DNA of 7,678 bases, from NCBI GenBank assembly GCA_945631445.1, contig CALZCR010000067.1, positions 1 to 7,678 of the forward strand, in the 5' to 3' direction. Below the pieces are notes generated by a model. The model worked only from the letters and a program-made list of their open reading frames with translations. It did no database searches and was not told where the DNA came from. The DNA comes from an uncultured Corynebacterium sp. (GTDB lineage: Bacteria > Actinomycetota > Actinomycetes > Mycobacteriales > Mycobacteriaceae). Shown in pieces: positions 1-5,128 of this stretch; the stretch's first letter is position 1, and every line of letters begins with the position of its first letter. The translations under genes and the position numbers were made by a program.

Positions 1-1542
1 CTCAGGGGCGTCTCCCGTTGTGTGGGAGGCGCCGTCCCGCCCGGCGGCGGATCTGCGGGTGAGCCGGTCGGCCCACCCGAAGGCCCCCGCCAGCGGGTCG
101 AGACCCTCGTGCGCCGCCATGACCTTGTCATGGCCGCGGCCGAGCAGCTGGCGGATCACAAGCACCACCATCACAATAATGAATGCGCCCCGGATCACGA
201 TCACCAGATTCAACAGCTCCCCCGGCGCGCCGTTGTTCTCCGGTCCGTGCATGTGCCACATCAGCACCGGCCACACGAGCGCTTCCGCGGCCATCCAGCT
301 CAGGAGCAGCCGCCAGCGGGGCAGGGCGAGGACCGCGGGGATGAGCAGCCAGAGGGAGTACTGCGGCGACCAGACTTTGTTGACGAGCAGGAAGGCCGCC
401 ACGATGAGAAACACCAGTTCCGCCACCCGGGGCCGGCGCCGCACGCGGAGGCCGAGCACGAAGATCGCCAGGCAGGCGCCGGCGAAGAGCAGGAAGGTCA
501 CGGCGTTGAGGATGACGGGGGCGTCGGCGCCGGAGTCGAATCCCGGCCAGCCGGTGGCGCGGGCGATGACCGCCCACCCGGTGGTCCACTCCCAGCCGCG
601 TTCGCTGTTGAGGCGGAGGAATTCTCCCCAGGCCGCGGGGTAGGCGAGCAGGACGGGGACGTTCACTGTGGCCCAGGACGCCGCGGCGGTGAGCGCCATG
701 CGGGTCATCGGCCGCCACTGCAGGGAGCGCACGGCGAGGACGAGGTAGGCGCCGAGGATGAACAGCGGCCACAGTTTGAAGGCGGTGCCCAGGCCGACGG
801 CGACTCCGGCCCAGCCGGGTCGGCCTTTCTTCACCAGCAGCAGCGCCGCCGCGACCGCGGTGACCGACGGGATGTCCCAGTTCGTGAAGGCGTGGACGAC
901 GAGCAGCGGGGAGGCGGCGACCAGGACGGTGTCCCAGACGCGGTTGCCGGTGAGGTCGGCGACGATGCGCACGGTGATCACCCACAGCCCGGAAAGCAGG
1001 AAGGCGGTGAGGCAGAAGTACCAGGCGGCCTCCGCGACGGTGACGGGCAGCGCCTCGACCACCGGGTAGGTCAGGCGGGTGAGCCAGCCGGTGAATCCTT
1101 GGAACATTCCGGCGAGGACCGGGTATTCCATGTAGCGGGTCAGGTCACCTTCTTGCCAGGAGTAGGCGTAGGGAAAGCCTGGCTGGTCGAGTCCGCGTCC
1201 GTGATACAGGGGAGTGACGTCGTTGTAGCAGGCGGAGACGTATTGCCGGTTGCCGGACCAGTCCAGGCCGAGGCGGCCGTCCTCGCCCGGCGCCGAGTGC
1301 AGGCAGTTCGCCTTGCTCAGGAAGCCGAAGGACAAAAACACCAGCGCCGTGAGGGTCAGGACGCGGACGGGGGTCCACCACCGGGTGACGCCCACCTCGG
1401 CGTGGCGGCCGATGGGGCCGCCGAGAAAGGTGATGAAGCCGCGGGCGAGGGGTTCTTCCGTGGCGGGGGAGGAACGGCGGGCGGGGTGTTCCGTCGGGCC
1501 GTGGGGGCGGCTGGGTGGGCCTTGCTCCGGTGCTCCGCTCAT
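1..1542 (-). CDS. GT87 family membrane glycosyltransferase (DUF2029), 3' end outside window
   Basis: Polytopic GT-C enzyme, expected to move a mannose (or related sugar) from a polyprenyl-phosphate donor to an envelope glycolipid or glycan on the outer face of the membrane. The minus frame stays open for 514 codons from ATG 1542 to the window edge, with no stop seen. Residues 1-55 are a Pro-rich cytoplasmic tail. A first helix (about 58-76) precedes a large outer loop (80-165) holding the acidic 'RYMEYPVL' segment (136-143), placed where GT-C enzymes carry their catalytic acid. Later helices include 'FKLWPLF' (255-261) and 'NKVWSPQYSLW' (388-398), both typical of DUF2029/GT87; the last hydrophobic stretch is about 443-463, then a soluble tail. 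The gene lies just downstream of the PBP, like Rv0051 after ponA1 (family knowledge). No Shine-Dalgarno is visible. The ATG overlaps the stop of a 10-codon ORF (ATGA), suggesting coupled translation. Acceptor and donor cannot be read from the sequence. Confidence 0.9.
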   Translation of the reverse strand, partial: MSGAPEQGPPSRPHGPTEHPARRSSPATEEPLARGFITFLGGPIGRHAEVGVTRWWTPVRVLTLTALVFLSFGFLSKANCLHSAPGEDGRLGLDWSGNRQYVSACYNDVTPLYHGRGLDQPGFPYAYSWQEGDLTRYMEYPVLAGMFQGFTGWLTRLTYPVVEALPVTVAEAAWYFCLTAFLLSGLWVITVRIVADLTGNRVWDTVLVAASPLLVVHAFTNWDIPSVTAVAAALLLVKKGRPGWAGVAVGLGTAFKLWPLFILGAYLVLAVRSLQWRPMTRMALTAAASWATVNVPVLLAYPAAWGEFLRLNSERGWEWTTGWAVIARATGWPGFDSGADAPVILNAVTFLLFAGACLAIFVLGLRVRRRPRVAELVFLIVAAFLLVNKVWSPQYSLWLLIPAVLALPRWRLLLSWMAAEALVWPVLMWHMHGPENNGAPGELLNLVIVIRGAFIIVMVVLVIRQLLGRGHDKVMAAHEGLDPLAGAFGWADRLTRRSAAGRDGASHTTGDAPE

Positions 1543-1571
1543 CTGGGGTCTGCTTTCTGCCGTTCGTTCAT
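1539..1571 (-). CDS. Possible 10-codon leader ORF overlapping the GT87 start
   Basis: ATG at 1571-1569 opens a 10-residue frame, MNERQKADPR, that ends in TGA at 1541-1539. The A of the last AGA codon and the TG of this stop make up the ATG of the glycosyltransferase gene (ATGA overlap). A TAnnnT box (TACGGT, 1586-1581) sits 9 nt before this ATG, so the mRNA could start at or next to it and be translated as a leaderless ORF, delivering ribosomes to a GT87 start that has no Shine-Dalgarno of its own. Small leaderless ORFs before longer genes are known from mycobacteria. The ORF is very short and may be chance; the overlap is seen, the function is inferred. Confidence 0.35.
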   Translation of the reverse strand: MNERQKADPR

Positions 1572-1580
1572 GGTGCTTCG

Positions 1581-1586
1581 ACCGTA
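1581..1586 (-). promoter_or_regulatory. Candidate -10 box for the GT87 transcript
   Basis: TACGGT read on the minus strand (+ strand accgta) fits the actinobacterial TAnnnT -10 pattern. It lies between the PBP terminator and the GT87 gene, 9 nt from the ATG of the leader ORF and 38 nt from the GT87 ATG. No convincing -35 is seen; the expected place falls inside the terminator stem. Confidence 0.35.
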
Positions 1587-1591
1587 GCCCG

Positions 1592-1629
1592 CACAAAACA
1601 CAACGCGCACGCGGTGTGCGTGCGCGTTG
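1592..1629 (-). terminator. Intrinsic terminator of the PBP gene
   Basis: A perfect 12-bp stem (1601-1612 CAACGCGCACGC with 1618-1629 GCGTGCGCGTTG) closes a 5-nt loop. Read on the minus strand it is followed at once by the T-rich stretch TGTTTTGTG (1600-1592). It begins 36 nt after the PBP stop codon, so it should end or weaken transcription before GT87. The orientation is clear, because the other side of the stem is G/C-rich and lacks a T tract in the plus direction. Some read-through into GT87 is possible because the T tract is interrupted. Confidence 0.8.
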
Positions 1630-1665
1630 CGGGGCGGGGTCAAGGCTGGGGCCGGGGTCGGTTTC

Positions 1666-3903
1666 TTAGAAGTCGCGGATAAGGTCGCTGAGCTCGTCCG
1701 GGATGATGTCACCCAGATCGGGGGCGGGGGCCGGTTCCGGAGCCGGCGCAGGCTCTGCCGGGGGCTCCGGCTGCGTCGGCGCGACCTCGGGCGGCGGGGC
1801 CTGCTCCCCCTCCGGCGCTTCGCCGGTGGCGGGGTTTTCTGCGCTGGGGGCCGTTTCCGCGGCCGTGGTCGCCGGCGCCGGCGCCGGGGCGGCGGTGCTG
1901 GTGGCGGTCGCGCCGCCGCCGGTGGAGCCCGTGCTGACGGGCGGTCCCGTGACGTAGTAGTTCAGCCCGTACGTCACGGGTTCGGGGGTGGCGAAGTAGC
2001 GGACCTCTTCGTCGGCGAGGGCGGTGTCCAAGACGTCTTTCCAGATCAGCGTGGGCGCGCCGGAGCCGTACATGTTTCCGCCCCACTGGCTGAAGATGGC
2101 GCTGGTGTTGTCTTCGGTGCCCACCCACACGGCGGTCGAGAGCTGCGGGGTGGCGCCGAGCATCCAGGCGTCTTTGTTCAGGCCGGTGTCGCCGAGCTGG
2201 GCGGTGCCGGTTTTGGCGGCGGAGGGCCGGCCGCCGGCCAGCTGCGCTCCGTTGGAGTACGCGGCGATGGGCTCCATGGCGTACAGCAGGTTGTCGGCGA
2301 CCTGTTCGGAGACGCGGCGCTCGCCCTTGCTGTCGTCGAATTCGTAGAGCAGCTCGCCGGAGGCGGTTTCCACGCGTTCGACCCAGTGGGTCTGGTGGTA
2401 GACGCCGCGGTTGGCGAGGGTGGCCATGGCGACGGCCATGTCGAGGGGGCGGGACTGGTACTGCCCCAGGATGATGCCTTCGTAGGGCTGTTCGCCGTTT
2501 TCGGTCAAGGTCTCCGGGATTCCCGGCAGGGAGCGGGCCATGCCCAGGGCGTGAGCCATGTCGGCGGTGTCCTGGGTGGTGTTCTCCAGGTCCTCCTGCA
2601 GCCGGATGAAGGAGGTGTTGTAGGAGCGGTGCAGCGCGTACTCGATGGAGCAGGTGCCGCAGTAGCCGGTGACGTTGTCCACGGTGAACCCGCCGGGCAG
2701 GGTCAGCGGGGCGGAGGAGTACTGGGCCGCCAGGGGGATGCCCTGCTGGAGGGCGGCCGCCAGGCCGAAGATCTTGAACGTGGATCCGGTCTGGTACGCG
2801 GCGTTGCCGTAGTCCCAGCCGGCGGCGTTCTCTCCGCCGTAGTAGCCGCGGACGGCGCCGGTGCCCGGCTCCACGGAGACGACGCCGGCGGCGGCGTCCT
2901 CCTGCAGGGGCGACAGGTGGGTCGCCACCGCGTCCAGGGTGGCGTTCTGGGTGTCCATGTCGATCGTCGAGGTGATCTGCAGGCCCCGGGTGGTGACCTC
3001 TTCCTCGGTGATGCCGATCGTCTCGAGTTCGGCGATCACGTGGTTTTTGATGTGGCCGTTGGTGCCCTCCGCCTCGGTGTAGGCGGAGTATTCGGCGGGG
3101 TCGCGGGTCTCGGGGAACTGCAGGGCGTCGCGGGTGGCCGGCTCGAGGTTGCCTTCCTCCACCATGCCGTCGAGGACGTAGCTCCACCGGCTTTCGGCGC
3201 CTTCCGGGTTGGACCAGGGCTCGAGCTGGTTGGGCATCTGGATGACGCCGGCCAACAGCGCGCCTTCTTCGACGGTCAGCTCGCTGGCGGGCTTGTTGAA
3301 GTAGGCGTTGGCGGCGGCCTCGAGGCCGTAGGCGTTGCGGCCGAAGTACACCGTGTTCAGGTAGGCGGCGAGGATGGTCTCCTTGTCCCACTGGTTGGTC
3401 ATCTTGATGGAGTAGACCAGCTCTTTGGCTTTGCGCTCGATGGAGTGCTCGTTGCCGACCAGGACGTTTTTGACGTACTGCTGGGTGATCGTGGAGCCGC
3501 CGCCGGCGGCGTCGTTGCCCGTCAGCTGGCCGATGACCGCGCGGCCGAAACCCGTCACGGAGAAACCGCTGTTGGTCCAGAACTCCCGGTCTTCGGCGGC
3601 GAGCACCGCGTCCTGGACGTGTTCCGGCACCTCCTCCAACGGAATCTGGCGGCGGTTGCCGTCCGGCGGGACGATGCGCGCGAGCTCGGTGGAGGAGTCC
3701 GCGGCGAAGACCGTCGAGACCTGCGCGGTCGCCACCTCCTGCGGCTCCGGGACGTCGATCCGGATGTAGTACGCGAGGAACGCGCCCACCGGGATCGCGA
3801 CGATCACGGCGAGCACGCCGAGGACGATTTTCCAGACGTTCTTGCGCCCGGGGGCGTTCTTCTTCGCTGCGGACGACGAAGATTTCGATGAGGGTTCAGA
3901 CAC
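1666..3903 (-). CDS. Class A penicillin-binding protein (bifunctional glycosyltransferase/transpeptidase)
   Basis: Polymerises lipid II into glycan strands and cross-links them at the outer membrane face. 745 residues: a Ser/Lys-rich cytoplasmic tail (1-22), one membrane anchor (about 23-47), then the GT51 domain (about 75-255) with 'EDREFW' (catalytic E104), 'GGSTITQQYVKN' (135-146), 'RKAKE' (157-161) and 'YLNTVYFGRNAYG' (181-193). The transpeptidase domain has STFK (S374 nucleophile, K377), SYN (427-429) and KTGTA (564-568). All catalytic motifs are intact. Residues about 655-728 are a Pro/Ala/Glu low-complexity tail ending in a short acidic-hydrophobic segment; no PASTA domain is present. 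From gene order it matches ponA1 (Rv0050) of M. tuberculosis and, from memory, the C. glutamicum PBP next to malR. The start is GTG 3903: the only upstream in-frame codons before a TAA contain no start. The RBS is odd: GGAG lies only 2 nt away, and a better AAGGAAGG (3929-3922) is 18 nt away. Confidence 0.97.
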   Translation of the reverse strand: MSEPSSKSSSSAAKKNAPGRKNVWKIVLGVLAVIVAIPVGAFLAYYIRIDVPEPQEVATAQVSTVFAADSSTELARIVPPDGNRRQIPLEEVPEHVQDAVLAAEDREFWTNSGFSVTGFGRAVIGQLTGNDAAGGGSTITQQYVKNVLVGNEHSIERKAKELVYSIKMTNQWDKETILAAYLNTVYFGRNAYGLEAAANAYFNKPASELTVEEGALLAGVIQMPNQLEPWSNPEGAESRWSYVLDGMVEEGNLEPATRDALQFPETRDPAEYSAYTEAEGTNGHIKNHVIAELETIGITEEEVTTRGLQITSTIDMDTQNATLDAVATHLSPLQEDAAAGVVSVEPGTGAVRGYYGGENAAGWDYGNAAYQTGSTFKIFGLAAALQQGIPLAAQYSSAPLTLPGGFTVDNVTGYCGTCSIEYALHRSYNTSFIRLQEDLENTTQDTADMAHALGMARSLPGIPETLTENGEQPYEGIILGQYQSRPLDMAVAMATLANRGVYHQTHWVERVETASGELLYEFDDSKGERRVSEQVADNLLYAMEPIAAYSNGAQLAGGRPSAAKTGTAQLGDTGLNKDAWMLGATPQLSTAVWVGTEDNTSAIFSQWGGNMYGSGAPTLIWKDVLDTALADEEVRYFATPEPVTYGLNYYVTGPPVSTGSTGGGATATSTAAPAPAPATTAAETAPSAENPATGEAPEGEQAPPPEVAPTQPEPPAEPAPAPEPAPAPDLGDIIPDELSDLIRDF

Positions 3904-3989
3904 TTCTCCGGCTACCTGTGCCCTTCCTTAAAGAGTGTGGCAATGAGCGGTTAATGACCAGCGTGGAGCGATCAGCGTTGGTGGGGGCG

Positions 3990-4016
3990 GGATCTCATAG
4001 ATCCGCACCTGGTGCG
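3990..4016. repeat. Two abutting dyads upstream of the PBP gene
   Basis: The 216-nt gap 3904-4119 holds no gene. Within it GGATCT-CAT-AGATCC (3990-4004) is a perfect 6-bp-arm dyad, and CGCACC-T-GGTGCG (4004-4016) is a second perfect 6-bp-arm dyad sharing one base with the first. They lie 87-113 nt before the PBP start codon. They could be operators or a leader hairpin. I found no convincing -10/-35 pair for the PBP gene in the gap, so which side of the transcription start they fall on is unknown. Confidence 0.4.
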
Positions 4017-4100
4017 CCATAACCCGATGAGCTCCCCATCTCTCCATACAACCGAGGATAAGACTACTTCCTTCCCCGATGGGCAGAAAGTGGCAGAGCC

Positions 4101-4128
4101 GACTCCCCCTTCCGGAGTCTCACTCCGG
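4101..4128 (-). other. Alternative hairpins at the end of the DUF5318 gene
   Basis: Two mutually exclusive stems overlap. CCGGAGT-CTC-ACTCCGG (4112-4128) spans the DUF5318 stop codon, and GACTCC-CCCTTCC-GGAGTC (4101-4119) lies just after it. Neither is followed on the minus strand by a clear T tract, so this is at best a weak terminator or an mRNA 3'-end structure. The PBP gene follows in the same direction 216 nt on. Confidence 0.35.
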
Positions 4129-4491
4129 GCTCGCGACCATCGCCGTCAGCAGGTGGTTCCACCGGCACTGCACGCACACCTCCACGAGGTGGACCGTGAT
4201 GTTGGGCACTGTTTTGATGATCTCCGCGATCTCTTCCTCGCTGCGCGCCGTCCCGGAACGCCGCCCGAGACGCTCGTGGTAGATCCAGCGCACCTCCCGC
4301 AGACTGTCCCGGCCGCACACGGGACAGGCCCGGTCGACGTCGTAGCCGTGGTGCGTCGCCGCCGCGACCAGCAGGAAGTCGGCGTCGCACAAGTTCTCCC
4401 GGGGAATTTCCCCCTCCTTGAAAGCCCGGAGCAGGGCTTGTCGACGCCAGCGGTGCGAGACTTCATTGCGGTAGACGATCACGTCTTCCAT
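4120..4491 (-). CDS. DUF5318 family protein, putative zinc ribbon
   Basis: Short soluble actinobacterial protein of unknown function, 123 residues from ATG 4491. Two CxxC pairs (C56-P-V-C59 and C106-V-Q-C109) are spaced as in a zinc ribbon. The core 'CDADFLLVAAATHHG' (35-49) and 'ARSEEEIAEI' (82-91) is what I associate with DUF5318, the family of Rv0049 beside ponA1. There is no signal peptide or membrane segment. It lies upstream of, and in line with, the PBP gene, and diverges from the MarR gene. The frame stays open upstream to 4962, but that part only mirrors marR and holds no better start. The start is ambiguous: ATG 4491 has no Shine-Dalgarno and overlaps a TACAAT box, while GTG at codon 4 (4482) lies 7 nt after that box, so a leaderless start there would give 120 residues. 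The neighbourhood hints at a cell-wall-related role, but nothing in the protein proves one. Confidence 0.88.
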   Translation of the reverse strand: MEDVIVYRNEVSHRWRRQALLRAFKEGEIPRENLCDADFLLVAAATHHGYDVDRACPVCGRDSLREVRWIYHERLGRRSGTARSEEEIAEIIKTVPNITVHLVEVCVQCRWNHLLTAMVASPE

Positions 4492-4495
4492 TGTA
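4490..4495 (-). promoter_or_regulatory. Candidate -10 box of the DUF5318 gene
   Basis: TACAAT on the minus strand (+ strand attgta) is close to the TATAAT consensus. It overlaps the annotated ATG. A transcript starting 7-8 nt downstream would begin at GTG codon 4, which argues for a leaderless mRNA and a shorter protein. Confidence 0.45.
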
Positions 4496-4507
4496 GGAAG
4501 GGCGGTG

Positions 4508-4524
4508 GCCCGCCACCGGCGGGC
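4508..4524. repeat. GC-rich hairpin between divergent starts
   Basis: GCCCGCC-ACC-GGCGGGC is a perfect 7-bp-arm inverted repeat with a 3-nt centre. It competes with an overlapping stem, CGGTGG-CCCG-CCACCG (4503-4518). It sits 17 nt upstream of the DUF5318 ATG and 58 nt upstream of the MarR ATG. It could be an operator or an insulator, or a by-product of GC-rich sequence. Confidence 0.45.
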
Positions 4525-4533
4525 TCCACCCCA

Positions 4534-4571
4534 TAAGTTTCGGAGGCAAACGTTTTGTCGACGATTGTTTA
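4534..4571. promoter_or_regulatory. AT-rich GTTT/AAAC cluster, possible MarR operator
   Basis: In an otherwise GC-rich stretch this segment carries GTTT at 4537-4540, AAAC at 4548-4551, GTTT at 4552-4555 and GTTT at 4567-4570. Pairs form GTTT-n7-AAAC (4537-4551) and the imperfect dyad CAAACGTTTTG (4547-4557). It covers the place where the -35 of marR should be, ending in its -10 box. MarR proteins commonly repress their own promoter by binding such AT-rich dyads; that this is the site is an inference. Confidence 0.4.
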
Positions 4572-4575
4572 GGAT
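4570..4575 (+). promoter_or_regulatory. -10 box of the MarR gene (leaderless)
   Basis: TAGGAT fits the actinobacterial TAnnnT pattern and is followed by GGACCC and then the ATG. The 6-nt distance places the transcription start at or next to the first base of the ATG. There is no Shine-Dalgarno before the ATG. The same 6-nt arrangement occurs before the gene at 6112. Confidence 0.55.
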
Positions 4576-4581
4576 GGACCC

Positions 4582-5043
4582 ATGACTTCGTCCACCCCCG
4601 CGAACATCGCTCGCCGTATTCGTCCTGCCATGACCAAGCTCTACGTGATGTATTTCCGCATCGCGGAGCAGTCCGACCTGACGGGACCGCAGCTGTCCAT
4701 CATGTCCCGGCTGCAGGAAAACGGGCCGTCGCGCATCAGCCAGGTCGCCCGCGAGGAAGGCATCCGCATGCCCACGGCCTCGAACGCGTTGCACCAGCTC
4801 GAGCAGCGCGAATTGGTGCACCGGGTCCGCGACGAGTCGGACCGCCGCGGCGTGCGCGTGGAACTGACCGACCTCGGCGCCACCGAGCTCAACCGGGTCG
4901 GCGAGGAACGCGAAAGGTATCTCGCCGACATGATCGCCACGCTGAGCGAGGAAGACGCCCAAGAATTAGACAAGCTGGCGGACATCATCCTCAAGCTCGC
5001 GGATTCCTACGGCGTCGACTCGATTTCCAAAGACGGCAAGTAA
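4582..5043 (+). CDS. MarR family transcriptional regulator (MalR-like)
   Basis: Dimeric winged-helix DNA-binding regulator, 153 residues. The N- and C-terminal helices (about 7-30 and 104-144) should form the dimer interface. Recognition core: 'LTGPQLSIMSRL' (33-44), 'SRISQVAREEGI' (50-61), recognition helix 'MPTASNALHQLEQREL' (63-78), and the wing with the MarR-type acidic/basic signature 'RDESDRRGVRVELTDLG' (83-99). No conserved cysteine of the OhrR type is present (the protein has no Cys), so thiol oxidation sensing is unlikely. It is divergent from DUF5318-PBP and followed after 85 nt by a universal stress protein gene. From memory, C. glutamicum MalR (Cg3315), a regulator tied to malE and to envelope remodelling under stress, sits in this same setting beside a USP gene; orthology is likely but unproven here. 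The start is ATG 4582, with a TAGGAT box 6 nt before it. Confidence 0.93.
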   Translation: MTSSTPANIARRIRPAMTKLYVMYFRIAEQSDLTGPQLSIMSRLQENGPSRISQVAREEGIRMPTASNALHQLEQRELVHRVRDESDRRGVRVELTDLGATELNRVGEERERYLADMIATLSEEDAQELDKLADIILKLADSYGVDSISKDGK

Positions 5044-5050
5044 ACGGCGA

Positions 5051-5056
5051 TAATAT
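5051..5056 (+). promoter_or_regulatory. Candidate internal promoter -10 box before usp
   Basis: TAATAT, inside GATAATATAACC, is the most A/T-rich spot between marR and usp and lies 8 nt after the marR stop codon. A transcript from it would start near 5063 and carry a leader of about 65 nt. No good -35 is seen. The gene may also be read from the marR promoter. Confidence 0.4.
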
Positions 5057-5122
5057 AACCAGTGAACACCGCGACCGCACGGTCAACGGCGCCCCACAGC
5101 GCCAGTCCCCGATCCACTGGTT
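5057..5122 (+). repeat. Nested inverted repeats in the leader of usp
   Basis: AACCAGTG (5057-5064) is exactly complementary to CACTGGTT (5115-5122). The 50 nt between them hold two further stems: GACCG-CA-CGGTC (5073-5084; in RNA the inner pair would open to a 4-nt loop) and GGCGC-CCCACA-GCGCC (5088-5103). Together they could fold into a three-way junction that ends one base before the GAAGGA ribosome-binding sequence. Only a transcript reading through from marR would hold the full outer stem. One starting at the internal TAATAT box would lose most of the left arm. Folding is inferred. Confidence 0.5.
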
Positions 5123-5128
5123 GAAGGA

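Noticed and set aside
22..1587. Long plus-strand open frame of 521 codons
   Set aside because: It lies antiparallel to the GT87 gene. Its product is low-complexity Gly/Arg/Glu/Asp-rich with no recognisable fold, while the minus frame shows clear membrane helices and family motifs. It is a typical high-GC shadow.
1627..3891. Plus-strand open frame of 754 codons opposite the PBP
   Set aside because: It mirrors the PBP coding frame and is extremely Gly/Val/Arg-rich. The minus strand carries every GT51 and transpeptidase motif in order.
3968..3977. The 10-mer gcgatcagcg occurs here and again at 7558-7567
   Set aside because: Ten-base matches are expected by chance in a window of this size, and flanking similarity ends quickly.
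4012..4536. Plus-strand frame of 174 codons opposite DUF5318
   Set aside because: It has no recognisable domain or ribosome-binding site, and the CxxC zinc ribbon is on the other strand.
4492..4962. Upstream extension of the DUF5318 frame antisense to marR
   Set aside because: The frame is open, but the extra residues only mirror marR, and the protein family begins near ATG 4491 or GTG 4482.
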